Assembly: GCF_036669915.1 (NCBI RefSeq)
Contig: NC_089318.1
Coordinates: 17,720,512 to 17,784,511, forward strand
Length of the DNA stretch: 64,000 bases
From: Pocillopora verrucosa
Taxonomy: Eukaryota; Cnidaria; Anthozoa; Scleractinia; Pocilloporidae
Direction: 5' to 3'
Shown piece after piece: positions 1 to 11,967 of the stretch; the first letter of the stretch is position 1, and every line of letters begins with the position of its first letter. The notes below the pieces were generated by a model, which saw nothing but the letters and a program-made list of their open reading frames with translations, was not told the DNA's origin and made no database searches. A program made the translations under genes and the position numbers.

Positions 1-3000
1 TATTTTTCTGTTACATGTAAAAGGATATTATTTCATACCATTTATGTAATTCTAATTATTTCATTTCTCATAACGATGGTCAAACATTCAAATTAATATT
101 CACTAAGCATTGGGTGTAAAACGATAACACAATTTTGCTTTAATTATGGTAAGTGAGATACAATTTCATTTTTTAATTGGTGCCGTTTTATTACATTACT
201 TTAATTTGACATTATCACCCTCCTTGCTGTTTATTCTTGTTTAATAACTAATCGGTATTAAACAATGATGTTTTTCATAGCCTCTTTTAATATTAATAGC
301 GAAAAAACTCTAACGTGTAGAGTTAAGTTTTAACTTTTCGCACTCGGCCTATTTCCAGAGGGGCCCTGCTTGCTTCGTACGTTTTATTAAATGTACATAT
401 TGTAGAAGTGCATTTTTCTGGACAAGTTATTCATTTATATCTGAATCAGGAATCATCCTTTTAAACAGAAATATATAGGAATTTTTGCAACCTAGCTTTA
501 CAAATATTCATGAAATTATCAGTATTGAGCTGTCGTGTGCGCCCTCTGTAAATACATCAGGACCTTTCGAAAACAGTCGGCCTCCATTAAATTGAATACC
601 CTATTCTTATTATCTATATAGGAGTATCTACATTTCTAGGCAGACAAACGAACGAGCAGTCCTGAATCAAGTAATTTAGCAATAACCGCACAAACTAACC
701 CTTTCCTATTTTAGTACACGCATTTTATTTCAAATACTCGAGTTATCACTGAAATCGGAAATTCTTTATTTTCACGATATTGATGGGAAGTATTGTTTCA
801 TATTTTTGTTTAACTGTAATGAGTAAGCAATTATTTCACGTCATTCATAAAATTCGTATTATTTCGTACCTCATGACGTTATGTAAACACTCAAGTTATT
901 ACCAATCACTAAACAGTGGACGTGATAAGTAAACACAATTTTGCTTTAATTACAGTGTATGTTTATCGAAGCGTTCATTTCATTTGAATTGGACTGCTTT
1001 CATTATTTAATTCATAATACTCGTATTTAATAAAAAATTTCCTAATTTCCAAGGGTAAATTTTTTACCTGAGTGTGACAACTGTCAAACCCTAAGAGTCC
1101 CATCCACTTTGAAGTGTTTTGACGTCGTTTGTGTTAAAGTGTGGGTTTTAAGCGTTGTTTAAGAACAAAGTAACTTCTAGCCTGCCTAGTTTGAGTTGGT
1201 CTTATTGGTTTTACTAATCAACCTAGAGTGATTTTAAACGTCTTGTAATGAACACGAATCTTTCGAATTTTTTGGTTCCCTTCTTTGAAAACAAATTATG
1301 AAAGTTAACAATAATTTAAAAATAGTAATGTTTTCCAGCACATAAGCAGACAACCATTTCCTGTTTCTAAGATGCGACTGATGCCTCTTACATGTTTGAC
1401 CATTTGCAAATTAAAAATTAATCAATTTTTTGCTCATGAACAGATGTCAATTTTACATTGGATTATTCAAAAATCTGAACCACTTAAAACGAGATAGACC
1501 ATTGCATTCGTTCAGTTCTTCGCGGAGAGCTAACCTATAACGAAGAGTTGCTGCAAAGTCAGTAGCGGAGGAAACTGAACAACGAAGGCCTAAGGGAGTG
1601 AGTAACGCTTGTAAGTTTTTTGCTTTTCGTGTTTGATGCAAGATGCTATTATCGGAGACACATCGGAAAACCCTTTTTTCGTATGGAAATGTTTATTCCT
1701 TTCAATCCCCCTACGCCGTACATGAGCATTCTAACTCACAAATCTGAATGTTGGAACAGGGATCTTTTCAAGGCCGGATTCTTACAAATTTGTCACCGAA
1801 GAGATAGATCTTATAGAGTCTAGCTAATCCAGTTCTCACGCAGCTTCTAACATTTTCAAAATCCTTGATAATTTGCAGAAATAAAGAGCAAGCACTGCGA
1901 GTAAACTGTCTCGCTTGGAAACTCAACAAAGTGACCCTCAACGAGGACTCGACCCAAAACCGCCCAACCCAGAATTGCTTCATAAATACATATGAATATC
2001 AGAATATTTCACTCAGAACTTATTGCGTGCTCATTTCATTAATATGCCCTTATGAATTCTTTGTTTGTTTGTTCCTTTTTCAAAGGAAAGTGAAGAGCCT
2101 TTTCTTGTTGTCGATAACTTTGGCTCTGGCCAAGTCACTTCCACTCGAGACCGATCAGGACACCGAAGTCGCGCTAAACAAGGACGAGAAGATTGGTAAG
2201 TGCTTCAGTTTTTATCAGTTTTATTAGAATCTACCTCAAGTCTAACACGGCGTGCAACATCCAACAATAGTTTCACTAAGCACACTTCTGTCATTTTGAA
2301 ATCAGTTTCCTCCTCCTTTTTTTGCACCACTCCTTTTAGTGAAAGGAGGGGCCAGCAATCTTTGGCGCATTCAGCTCTTTTAACAAAATAAAACGATTTA
2401 TATTTTCCTTTTTTTGTATATTTTTACTTGTCTTATTCCTTATTTTATTTTAAACATACTCATTTTCCACAAGAAAATCAGCGTGATCCCAACCTCTCTT
2501 GTTTTTTAGAAAAACCTGTTTTCGATCCCGATGTACCGACTGATTATCCGGGCGGTCAAATATATACGATCGGCCGGCTCAAAAACAGAAATAGTGATCG
2601 CTAAAGTAATTCCTAGTTTTGTTCTTGGATATAGTCCAGTGAATGCCCAAAAAGAGAAAGTGATTACCAAAACGTCTAAATTTGATAACTGTACTGTCTC
2701 TTTTTTTTTTTCTTACTAATTTATGACTCAGTTACAGCTTTGTTTGTTTGTTTGTTATTTTTTTTTTCGCTAAAACTTTATTTGAATATTGCTACTTTTC
2801 AGATACTGCTGATAAGATTGAAATCAGTGAAAGAGGCTATTATCATTGTAAGTCCATCATAATCTGTCGATGATTGCAAAAGTTTTTTTTTCTTTTTACT
2901 TTTTCAAGGTATTACAAAATATCATGTTGTCCTATGTTACGGTGAGTTGTTGGTGGACTGACTCCCCATCAATAATAATTCTGCATGCGCTAGTTTATGC

Positions 3001-5696
3001 CTAGCTTCGATAAGCGCTTCAATAATTTGGGCTCGTAAAGTGATACGCAAAGCTTTAGGAGCTTGTGGCCTGTTTTAAATAGAACGGAATGACAAGTCGT
3101 TACTAAATTTCATTTGAGTACACTCATTTTGCAGCGAGGCCTGATTAGCTCTGTTTCTAGGTGCGAACGTTTTTAACCAAGCGTAAGGCATTCCCATTTC
3201 CTTTAACCGTGCTGAAATTTCCATTATGAACAGAAAGCAAAGTCTGTCCCGTTTCCCTTTTTCAAATGAAGAGGCTGTTAAGTGAGTTTCCCTCCCTCTC
3301 AAATTTCGCTACTGACAGGAAGCTAGAGAAAAGCAACTGGCGCGAGAGCGTGCCTTATTCAAAATTAAGTTTAGATAACAATCAATGCGAGACCTCTATA
3401 GTTCTCTATGTAGCCCAAGTAATGCTAGTGGCCGTTAACGAACCCCCACCATGAAACAAGGGTGTTCAATTACCCGGAGGAAAATTCTGCTATAACGACG
3501 ACTATCCTAAACAATCCTGAAACTGACCAGTTGCAAATTATATAATGCGGGGTGAAAATTGAGCTCCTTTGTTTAAACTTCTTGTTGCTGGTAATTGCAT
3601 ATTTTTAACATTCTGATCCTTGAAGGACGATTTCTGGTGGTTACACTACCTTGCCGTAAGAATTAATTTGATATGAATTAAGATGGAGTCTTATTTCTTT
3701 CGACCTGCAATTAAATTAAATTAAAGTAACGGTTAATTTGTTTGTTACGTGGATTTTTGTGTGCCCATGTTTTCAATTTTTGATTAAGCTTTAGAAGTGG
3801 ATGTGCGTTAAGTCAAACTTTCACTTCTTAAAACGGTACTATGTGAACGTCAAGAACATCCTAGTAACAAGAGGAAATTTAAATTTTATCATGTGGTAGG
3901 ATAAGGCTTTGAATTAAATCGGGGAGTTGCGGAAAGATTATACTTTTGTAAAAAATAAAAAAAATTTAAAAAAAAAGACATTTTGAAGGAGAAAATGACC
4001 AATTTGTGTCCCCACAAGACCTCAATCGAAAAACAGACAAATCAGTCATGAGTCCAAAGGAAATTTATTTTGAAGCTAACCTCATAGAGTCTAACTCAGA
4101 TGCAAAGTTCCAAGATATCCGTGAGATGGCCCAAAATTTTGTGAGGATGTTAGAGAAAGAGCCTCTTAAAATAATTGTGTTTTCTGGTAAAATTTGACTT
4201 TGTTTAAATCTTAACTCTTAGGTATTAGCGAGGGAATATATCTCATTGAAAACTTCGAAACAAAGCGCCTCTTGTTCCAGGATGGCCCTAAAATAATAGG
4301 GCCTCGTGGAGCAGAAAAGGGGTGGAAGGCTCATACAGGCTTCAAAGCACCAGCTGTTGTCGGCGCTGATGCAAATTACTACAATCGAGCTTACTGGAAG
4401 ATCATTCCTCAAGGTGGTGGCAAATACCTGATTGAAAACGTCGAGACGAAAAGGTACTTGTTTCAAGATGGTCCTGCCATAAAAGGGCGTCGTGGAGCAG
4501 AAGCTGGGTGGGCGGCTCATATAGGCTTCAAAGCACCTGCTGTTGTCGGAGCTGATGCCAACTACTACAATCGAGCCTTCTGGGTGATTACTCCACTAGG
4601 TAGTGGCAGGTACTTCATTGAAAACGTCCATACGAAGAGGTTCGTGTTTCAAACTGGTCAACCGATTAAAGGGAAGCGTGGAGCAGAGGGGGGATGGAGG
4701 AATGCTTATGGCTTTACTTCACCTGCTGTTGTCGGTGCTGATGCCAACTACTACAACCGAGCCTATTGGTTACTACACAAAGTGCATTAGACTGATAAAA
4801 AAATGTGCCAAGAACGTTAGGGGTATCAGCTAAATGGAACTATCGGTAGCTTTTCCTGGGTTGTAGTGCAAGTTTGTCAAGCTTTTGACTGTACTATGAA
4901 AAATAAAGGCACAAATTAAAAGAGATGATCTAGTTTGCATGGATCTATAATCGAAGACAGTTGATGAAGAAGGAAGTCAAGGGATAAGAAATTAATTCTT
5001 TCTTCCCATCCCCTTGTTAACTTATATTAAAACCAGTTTTCATAGGCGACTTTTCGTGCAGGTCTTGCATGATGAAATGAGAGTTTTAAAGTTAGTGGCC
5101 TTTTCAGGCTTTGGAGTGAGCCCATTCAATTCCATCGCTTTTGAAACAATCAGAAGCAACCACAACTATCGAAGGGCATTTTCAGTATCAAAAATTTCGT
5201 ATCGCACTGAGTAAAATTTAGCTTTGTGTGCATCGACTATCATGCACCAATAGCTTGAAGTTACCCATCGATCTTTTCGGTTTAGAATAAAAACAAAAAG
5301 GAAACCTGAGTCACAAGTAAAAAATCCATTAATTAGAAAGGTAATTTCTCACTCTGTTAATAATCATTAAAACCGGGCGAGCTGTTCCGTTTCCACTTAA
5401 TAGGACAACTCTAATCCTGCTTGAACATGAGACATCAGCACTGGGCTCCAGAGAAAAAGCTATAGAGTTTGGGGGGTTTATACCACAAAGTCTTGTAGTA
5501 ATGGCTATTGTTTAAGTTGCTTTTCAAAGTGTCGAAATTGGGTTATTTGCATATTTCGACACCTCAGAGACTTTGCAGAAAGTAAATGAATCGGCGTAAA
5601 TTAATCACTGTCCAGAGGCTAATAGTACAGAGTACAGTTTGCTTGTGGTTAGCATCTATTTCAATGTTAGATTCACTATGTATGCTTCTGCTTCCA
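1..5696 (+). repeat. Segmental duplicon, copy 1 (secreted-protein unit, forward)
   Basis: This block carries secreted-protein copy 1 with its flanks. It aligns by eye in the same orientation with 48.65-52.97 kb and in reverse with 10.14-16.1 kb and 18.66-23.8 kb. The upstream 1.6 kb holds no gene. It contains two diverged direct copies of an AT-rich segment of about 160-190 bp (near 1-180 and 800-960), both ending in a shared ACACAATTTTGCTTTAATT stretch. A likely 5'-UTR splice donor GTGAGT is at 1598-1603, where the other copies have GTAAGT. The 3' flank (4910-5696) is non-coding and stops where a LINE has inserted. Confidence 0.8.
2090..4790 (+). CDS. Secreted three-repeat (beta-trefoil-like?) protein, copy 1, start codon lost
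   Basis: Four exons fit by eye: 2090-2195, 2510-2554, 2803-2847 and 4222-4790, joined by three phase-1 introns, giving about 254 codons. Exon 1 encodes the hydrophobic leader KSLFLLSITLALA. The last exon encodes three 62-residue repeats, each with an IENVxTKRxLFQ motif near its start and GADANYYNRAYW near its end. Three-fold symmetry with aromatic strand motifs suggests a beta-trefoil-like extracellular or lectin-like protein, but that is inference. The ATG of the other copies is GTG here and the spliced exons contain no other early Met. The leader frame stays open upstream to an ATG at 1865, so a retained 5' intron could supply a start. All splice sites look normal; a poly(A) signal is at 4902-4907. 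It is either a recent pseudogene or uses another start. Confidence 0.65.
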
Positions 5697-7110
5697 GGAT
5701 GGTTGTTAAAGGAACATGCCGACATTTTAGCTGGTCAGGTATCTGACATCTTGAACTACTCGTACCATGTAGGACGCTTGCCATCGTCATGGAAGCACGC
5801 TTATGTATTTCCCGTGCCAAAGCAAAAGCCCGTCCGTGAAGTAAATAAGCACTTACGCCCTATTTCACTAACCCCCATTTTTTCAAAGATGTCTGAAGCT
5901 TATGTGGTTGACACCTACGTCAAACCTGCTGTGCTGGAGAGGATTGATCCTCAACAGTTTGGAGCCGTACCTAAATCTTCTACTACGCATGCGCTTATCA
6001 GTATGTAACACTCCTGGTTGGAATCGACTGATCGAAATGGTGCTATTACGAGAGCCGTACTGTTTGACTTTCGCAAAGCTTTTGACTTAATTGATCATCA
6101 TGTCCTAGCCCAAAAGCTCTCTTCGTATGACTTTCCGGAATCGATCATGTGCTGGATCTTGGATTTCCTAACGAATAGAAGGCAAAAGGTGAAATTGAGT
6201 TGTGGTTGTGTATCGGAATGGCGTGCTGTACCAGCAGGAGTTCCTCAGGGGATTAAACTCGGCCCCTGGTTATTTCTAATAATGATTAATGACCTGAGTG
6301 TGGCGAATACAAACATCTGGAAGTATGTAGATGATACTACCCTACTACATTGAGGTTGTTCCATCCGCTAAATTACTAGGTGTTATTATATCTAATGATT
6401 TAAAGTGGAATGTACACGTAGAAATGATATGTAAGAAAGTCGCAGCGCGTCTCTACTTTCTTAGGCAATTAAAGCGCGCGAAAGTGCCAGCTAATGACCC
6501 TCTAAGTTTCTACATCACTTGCATACGCCCAGCTGCAGAGTATGCATGTCCAGTCTTTCATACCGCTCTACCGCAATATCTCTCCGATCAGTTATAATTA
6601 GAACGCCTGCAGAAGCGAGCACTACGCATAATAAGCACTAATGATTTATCTTATAGACAGGCTCTAGAAGTTTTAACATACCTACCTTGTATGACACGAG
6701 AGAGGCGATTGGTAACTCAATGTTTCTAGAGATAAGTAATAATAATAATCACAAGCTTTATTCACTAATTCCGCCACCTTACCTTAGTACGTTGCGAACA
6801 CGGAAAAATCGCCAGTTCCGAGTCCCGCGTTTGAAAACCAATCGTTTTAGGGACAGTTTTATTGTAAGCCATTGCCGATAGCACGTCCTTGTACAACACA
6901 TATATATTTTTTCATCTGATTTCGAATAATTTTAATTGTATCTTAATTAATTTAGTATTTACATAATGATAAGCCTTATTATTGTCAAATTCCTATCAAT
7001 TAACTTTCTAATTTATCATTAAATAATTTATAGTTGTAATTAATTTACGTTTTACATTTGTAAAAATTATCGTAATTCAGCCCTTGGGCTGCAAGGGTGA
7101 TTTTAATAAA

Positions 7111-7165
<55 letters not shown>

Positions 7166-7170
7166 CCTAT
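5697..7170 (+). mobile_element. Decayed CR1/Jockey-type LINE fragment with (CTAT)n tail
   Basis: Reverse-transcriptase sequence is readable: LRPISLTPIFSKM, an AVLFDFRKAFDLIDHH block, GVPQGIKLGPWLFL and the catalytic YVDD near 6325. An in-frame TAA at 6006 interrupts one frame. An internal deletion with frame change near 6350 removes the end of the palm domain, and a further TAA lies at 6595-6597. C-terminal sequence (LLGVIISNDLKW, then RLQKRALRII) runs to about 6730. A non-coding 3' end leads into a CTAT microsatellite at 7111-7164. The 5' side is truncated. The uninterrupted target survives in reverse near 10125-10150 and 18640-18665, which places the insertion between TTCCA and TCAC-like flanks with only about 4 bp of possible target duplication. 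The clade is inferred from motif style. Confidence 0.85.
7111..7164 (+). repeat. (CTAT)n microsatellite
   Basis: About 13 uninterrupted CTAT units form the 3' tail of the LINE fragment, followed by degenerate units to about 7176. Confidence 0.97.
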
Positions 7171-8090
7171 CCATCTATATGGTTCAAAAGTTTACGATTG
7201 GGAAGTTAGTGCCTCGGTGTTGTAACCGTAATGGAAAAGTAATGACGGCCGAACGAAAGGGAGGTGATCAGTCACGGCCCAGTAAGATTCTTTTAGTTTA
7301 TTCTGATTTGAAGGTTAACTCAAAAAGCTCTCATTTTCTGAAAGCGTTCGGATTAATTACGAGACATCCATGACTCAAAGGACCCTTATCAGCCGCACCC
7401 TTGTTTTGTGTACATGCCAAAAATGTGGCCATTATATTTTGCGTAGAACGTGTAGAAACGAAAGGGATCACTGTGAAACTGCTCACTGTAATTAAGCAGA
7501 CTTAAGAAACACTTCCAAAAGCATCTCAATAAGATTTGGCTTTGCCACACCATTTCAATAATTTCTATGGCATTGAAAATGGCGGAGGTTGACTAAGGTC
7601 CTTTAAAGTACTCAAATGATACTCATTCTCGAGAGTGACAGCTGCAATTTTAACCCGTTGACGAAAAAGAAAGCGCTCATAACCGTACTTTAGGTTGCAT
7701 TTAAGATGTTTACGCCCATTACGCTTTAGGGAAATACTTGGGATTTTACGGTACTAAGACTATTTTAGTTTTTGTTCTGTTTGTTTGTTTTTTTCTTTGA
7801 CGGAGGGGAAGCCGATCAGCGACCGGGACAATTTCGAAAAAACTTCCAGTTTCATTGCCATCAGGACTATGTTGAAGTGGGAATGGTTTCTTCCCAACTG
7901 ATATATTCTAACAACAGACAATTACGTATGTCAGGTACGTACTAAATTATTTCATACAAGTCCTGGGGTGCTTACCATTTAGACGGAAAAAACGGAAATT
8001 TCGGTAGGAAAATCAAAATGTTCGCGCATTATGTTTGGAACGTTTTGTAAATTATGGACCACTGGTTAGTTGGTTACATGGTTGTCTCAC
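7171..8090. other. Non-coding duplicon remnant
   Basis: The first 90 bases resume the duplicon interrupted by the LINE; they match 10050-10137 in reverse. From about 7265 the sequence loses that match, and I see no gene in it. A segment near 7850-7990 resembles 9050-9120 and 53.4-53.5 kb. Confidence 0.6.
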
Positions 8091-8560
8091 AGTGCACCCT
8101 CAGGCCTAAGCCAGTGTTCCGATGAGAACTGAACGACAAAATCAGCGTTTAGTTCATAACTTTCCGTCACTGAAAAAGATTTATCATCAACATATCTGTC
8201 CTTTCTCTTGTGGCATTAAAGTGCCTCATCAACTCCGGTAACAAAACTCTATAAGTAGATGACATTACATCACATTTCGCCTGGAATTCTTCATTGAGTA
8301 GTCTGTGCTTATGAATAGGCTGGAAAATAGGGTCAGCAAATCAAAACCACAGAAAATCACCCATGTGTGACATGGGTGACAACCCATAGAGTGGCACTTG
8401 AGGTTTCGCCATGAGAATATTTTAAGAAGGTGTCGTGAAAACAAATATGACGTCATTAAGTACTTATTCCGCAACGATTAGAATGGCGAGGTTATACTAG
8501 ATGCAGGGACCTCACCAGTCCCTCTCCACCATAGAGCACGAGTGTACTTAAGATTGAGAA
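8091..8560 (-). pseudogene. SLC16-like exon 1 scrap plus inverted upstream flank
   Basis: Positions 8091-8250 match the end of exon 1 of the intact SLC16-like gene and its adjoining intron (60300-60460). The last codons, PELMRHFNATRERT-like, are recognisable on the minus strand. The donor GT is AT, as in the dead exon at 53660. From about 8250 to 8560 the sequence matches the gene's upstream flank (54230-54530 and 60880-61070) but in opposite orientation relative to the exon. This is a rearranged fragment with no coding capacity. Confidence 0.7.
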
Positions 8561-9275
8561 CAGACAAGAATGCCCTAATGTTTCTTCTGTTCTCTAACAA
8601 AGCACACTGTCTTAACCAATCACAGGGAGTGTTATATTAAACCTCGTACATCATACTATAAGCTACCTAAACATAATGACATATAAGCCCGGTTTGCAGA
8701 AAACGTGATCAAATTTAAGGATTGGACTTAATTTCTTAGCCAAATTTAGCCCCTGGCGTGATGTTGTTGTAAAGTACATGGAATGGCTTTATTTGAATAC
8801 AGAGGCGCGTACTTGCAGTTCGCGCAATTTCTTTCGCTCTAGTACCTCGACTGAGTATGCTGATCATAAATCTTTTCCAGCAACGGACAGTTATAAACTA
8901 AACGCTGATTTTGTCGTTCAATTCTCGATGCGTTCAATGCGCGAACATTTTGATTTTCCTACCGAAATTTCCGTTTTTTCCGTCTAAATGGTAAGCACCC
9001 CAGGACTCGCATGGAATAATTTATTATGTACCTGGCATAGGTAATTGTCTGTTGTTAGAATACATCAGTTGGGCATAAACCATTCCCCCTTCACATAGTC
9101 CTGATGGCAATGAAACTGGCTCTGTTTGGCCACCTTATGATGTTTTATATGGACTTTATGGATCGCCTAACTACTACAATTAGTTATAATTTATGAGTCA
9201 TGCAAGAAGTAAGGATAACGGTTAAAAGCGTACCGCTTTAGCCAAGACACAAGTTTCATTCCTTGGAATATTAAA

Positions 9276-9545
9276 ATGAATAAGCCGAATAATTCGTTTG
9301 GTTTTTGGCAAGGATTTAACTGCCACAGCAAGTGGAACGACAAAACTGGTGCTCTTATTGGGATTATTGGCTTTCCAGCAAATGACCCATCCGAAGTCCA
9401 GAGTAAGGTTTGGTACGAGGGGAGGTTGGTTTGGCATGGTCGATTCGAATTCATGTGGAAAAGAGTTACAAACCACGGAGCACATAAGGGCATTTTGCTA
9501 CATTTTTGTCCAGTAAAGTCTAAATACGTTGATTTAAATCATTGA
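9276..9545 (+). CDS. Conserved hypothetical 89-codon ORF, copy in unit A
   Basis: The ORF starts with ATG (MNKPNNSFGF) and encodes a Trp-rich 89-residue product with no signal peptide, membrane segment or motif I recognise. The unit B copy at 17791 differs by very few residues. A third, reversed copy at 52975-53306 carries an insertion of about 16 bp and is broken. The opposite strand is also open across the same segment, so openness alone is weak evidence of coding. It may be an exon fragment or an accident of composition. Confidence 0.25.
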   Translation: MNKPNNSFGFWQGFNCHSKWNDKTGALIGIIGFPANDPSEVQSKVWYEGRLVWHGRFEFMWKRVTNHGAHKGILLHFCPVKSKYVDLNH

Positions 9546-9822
9546 AAAGGCTTTTACTGGCTAAGTATTTAAATAACTCCTAAAAACGGCTGATTACTGG
9601 GAAAACAAAGCATTACAGGACATTACCATGAGAAATAAAGCCGGCCCATTTTAACAATAGCCATGGCCGAGAACAAATGGTACTTCATAGGTAGGTGGCT
9701 GTGTCGGTAGGCGGAATGATCACAATAAGGACTAACGTCGTCTTTTTGTCCGAATCTGCAAATTTTAAAGGATGTAATCCAATATTTATTTACAGAAAAT
9801 GTAGCTTGTGCTTCATGCCTTT

Positions 9823-10137
9823 TTAATTAATAGTTTCCTGGAACAAATTGCGTTGCTCTGTTTGTGCGGATATCAACAAAATAATATTGAGCAATAGCAC
9901 CCGCGCAGAGTCTGTTGTGTATTTGTTGTCGAAGATACCGAGCCGGCAACCCCGATACTTGATGATGAGGGTGGCTAAGGAGGTTCTTGATCCCTTGTTA
10001 CCTTCACAAATTTTCCAGTGTTCTCTTGTTCCCGAAGCTTTTTCGAAATTGTCCCGATTGCGTTCAGCCGTCATTACTTTTCCATTACGGTTACAACACC
10101 GAGGCACTAGCTGCCGAATCGTAAACTTTTGGACCAA
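9823..10137 (-). other. Open frame of unknown status, unit A (minus strand)
   Basis: A 104-codon frame beginning MVQKFTIRQLVPRCC lies opposite a 97-codon plus-strand frame. The same block recurs at 18353-18652, and its first codons recur, broken, at 7179 (+). I recognise no domain. Two long frames on opposite strands of a duplicated block are more likely incidental than a gene. Confidence 0.2.
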
Positions 10138-11967
10138 GTGATGGAAGCAGAAGCATACAAAGTGAACCTAACGTTAAAACAGATGCTGACCACAGGCAGA
10201 CCGTACTCTGTGTTATTAGCCTCTAGTGTATAGCGGTGATTAATTTGATTTCAGCTATGTCTCTGAGGTGTCGAAATATGCAACTAACAGCCCAATTTCG
10301 ATATTTTAAAAAGCAACTTAAGCAATTAAGGCATTATTACAAGACTTTGTGGTATAAACCCCTTTGCGGTAAAAACCCCACAAACTCTATAGCTCCAGAG
10401 CCCAGTGTTGATGGCTAATGTTCAAGGAGGATTAGAGTTCTCCTATAAAGCGGAAACGGAACAGCTCGTTCCGATTTTAATGATAATTAACAGAGTTTTT
10501 CTAATTAATTGATTTTTTGCATGGGAATCCGGTTTGCTTCCAACAGTTATGTGACAAGACACTTTTAAAAACCTCTGTTTTCTTAAATGAAATACGAGAG
10601 TTAAGACGGCTCTGCTTGATTAGGGGTATCAAATGGTCCATTGTAATCTCCAAGTGCTCGCAAAATTAAGGTCTTGCTCGATTTGCTCGCAAAATTTAGA
10701 AGGGTGCTCACTTGCTCATGCTCACAAAATTTTTGTAACTGCTCGCACGCTCGGATTCTGGATCACTCACAATTTAGTGAATCATACTCTATACATTTTT
10801 TGGAGAGAAATACATATAAGTGTATCCTTTCAATGGGCTGAATTGGAGGTACCAAGGAGATCTTACTCCGTTTATACTACAAAAACAAATAATGAAATCA
10901 ACTTGAGAAAGTGAAAACGGACTGCTGTCGGTGGTAAACTTTTGCAAAGTACTGCTGCTTTCCAGTTGTACGCCCTAAAGTGCTCGCTTATCGCAAGGAG
11001 AATTTCATCGCTAATCGGCTAAGGGGAAATTTTTGCTGTTTTCAGGAAAGAAAGACTTTATAATTGAAGATTTAACACTGTATATTCGACCAGTGGAGGG
11101 CATCACTTATTCTCTATTAAGAGAAAAAATAAAATCTTATTCCGAATTGGCGAAATAATTTCCTTTCCGATTTACAATAGACATATTTCAATTGTTCAAT
11201 TTCAGTTTCCTAGTTTTCATCTTTCCCGTTTAAGTAACGTCCATTCACGCCGCACTTCACCTTTATTGTTTATGGATCAAAGAGATGGTAAGGGTTTGTA
11301 CCCGTGAAGTGGTTTATGTAAAAATTAAAGATTTTAGGTATAAATCTGTTGAAATATTCGGTGAGATCGAGGAACAATCGTCATTGTACAATTATAGTCC
11401 TATCTGGAATGTTTTTGTTTTTTGGTTATTCTAAACCGAAAAAAATTGAAGGGTTACTTTAAGCTATCGGTGCATAATAGTCGATGCACACAAAGCTCAA
11501 TTTTACTCAGTGAGATATGAAATTTTTGCTACTAACCACATATTATAATTTTCAAAGGCAAATGCCCTTCGATAGTTGTGGTTGCTTCTGATTGTTTAAA
11601 AACCATGGAACTTAATGGGCTCACTCCAAAGCCTGAAAAGGCCACTAACCGTAAAACCCTCATTTCATCATGCAAGACCTGCACGGAAAGTCGCCTATGA
11701 AAACTGGTCGTAATATAAGTTAACAAGGGGATGGGAAGAAAAAATTAATTTCTTATCCCTTGACTTCCTTCTTCATCAGCTGTCTTCGACTATAGATCCA
11801 TGCAAACTAGATCATCTCTTTTAATTTGTGCTTTTATTTTTCACACTACAATCAAAAGCTTGAAGTTTAAACATTTGACAAACTTGCACTACAACCCAGG
11901 AAAAGCTACTAACAGCTCCATTATAACTGCTACCCTTAACGTTGTTGGCACGTTTTTTTTTATCAGT

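Noticed and set aside
4603-4833. Alternative frames across the three-repeat exon, for example 4603-4833 and 4218-4520
   Set aside because: They are shadows of the repeat-encoding exon, and their similarity between copies follows from the true frame.
10633-10914. 93-codon frame in the block unique to tandem unit A
   Set aside because: No domain, absent from unit B, and includes a short repeated TGCTCGCAAAA-like motif.
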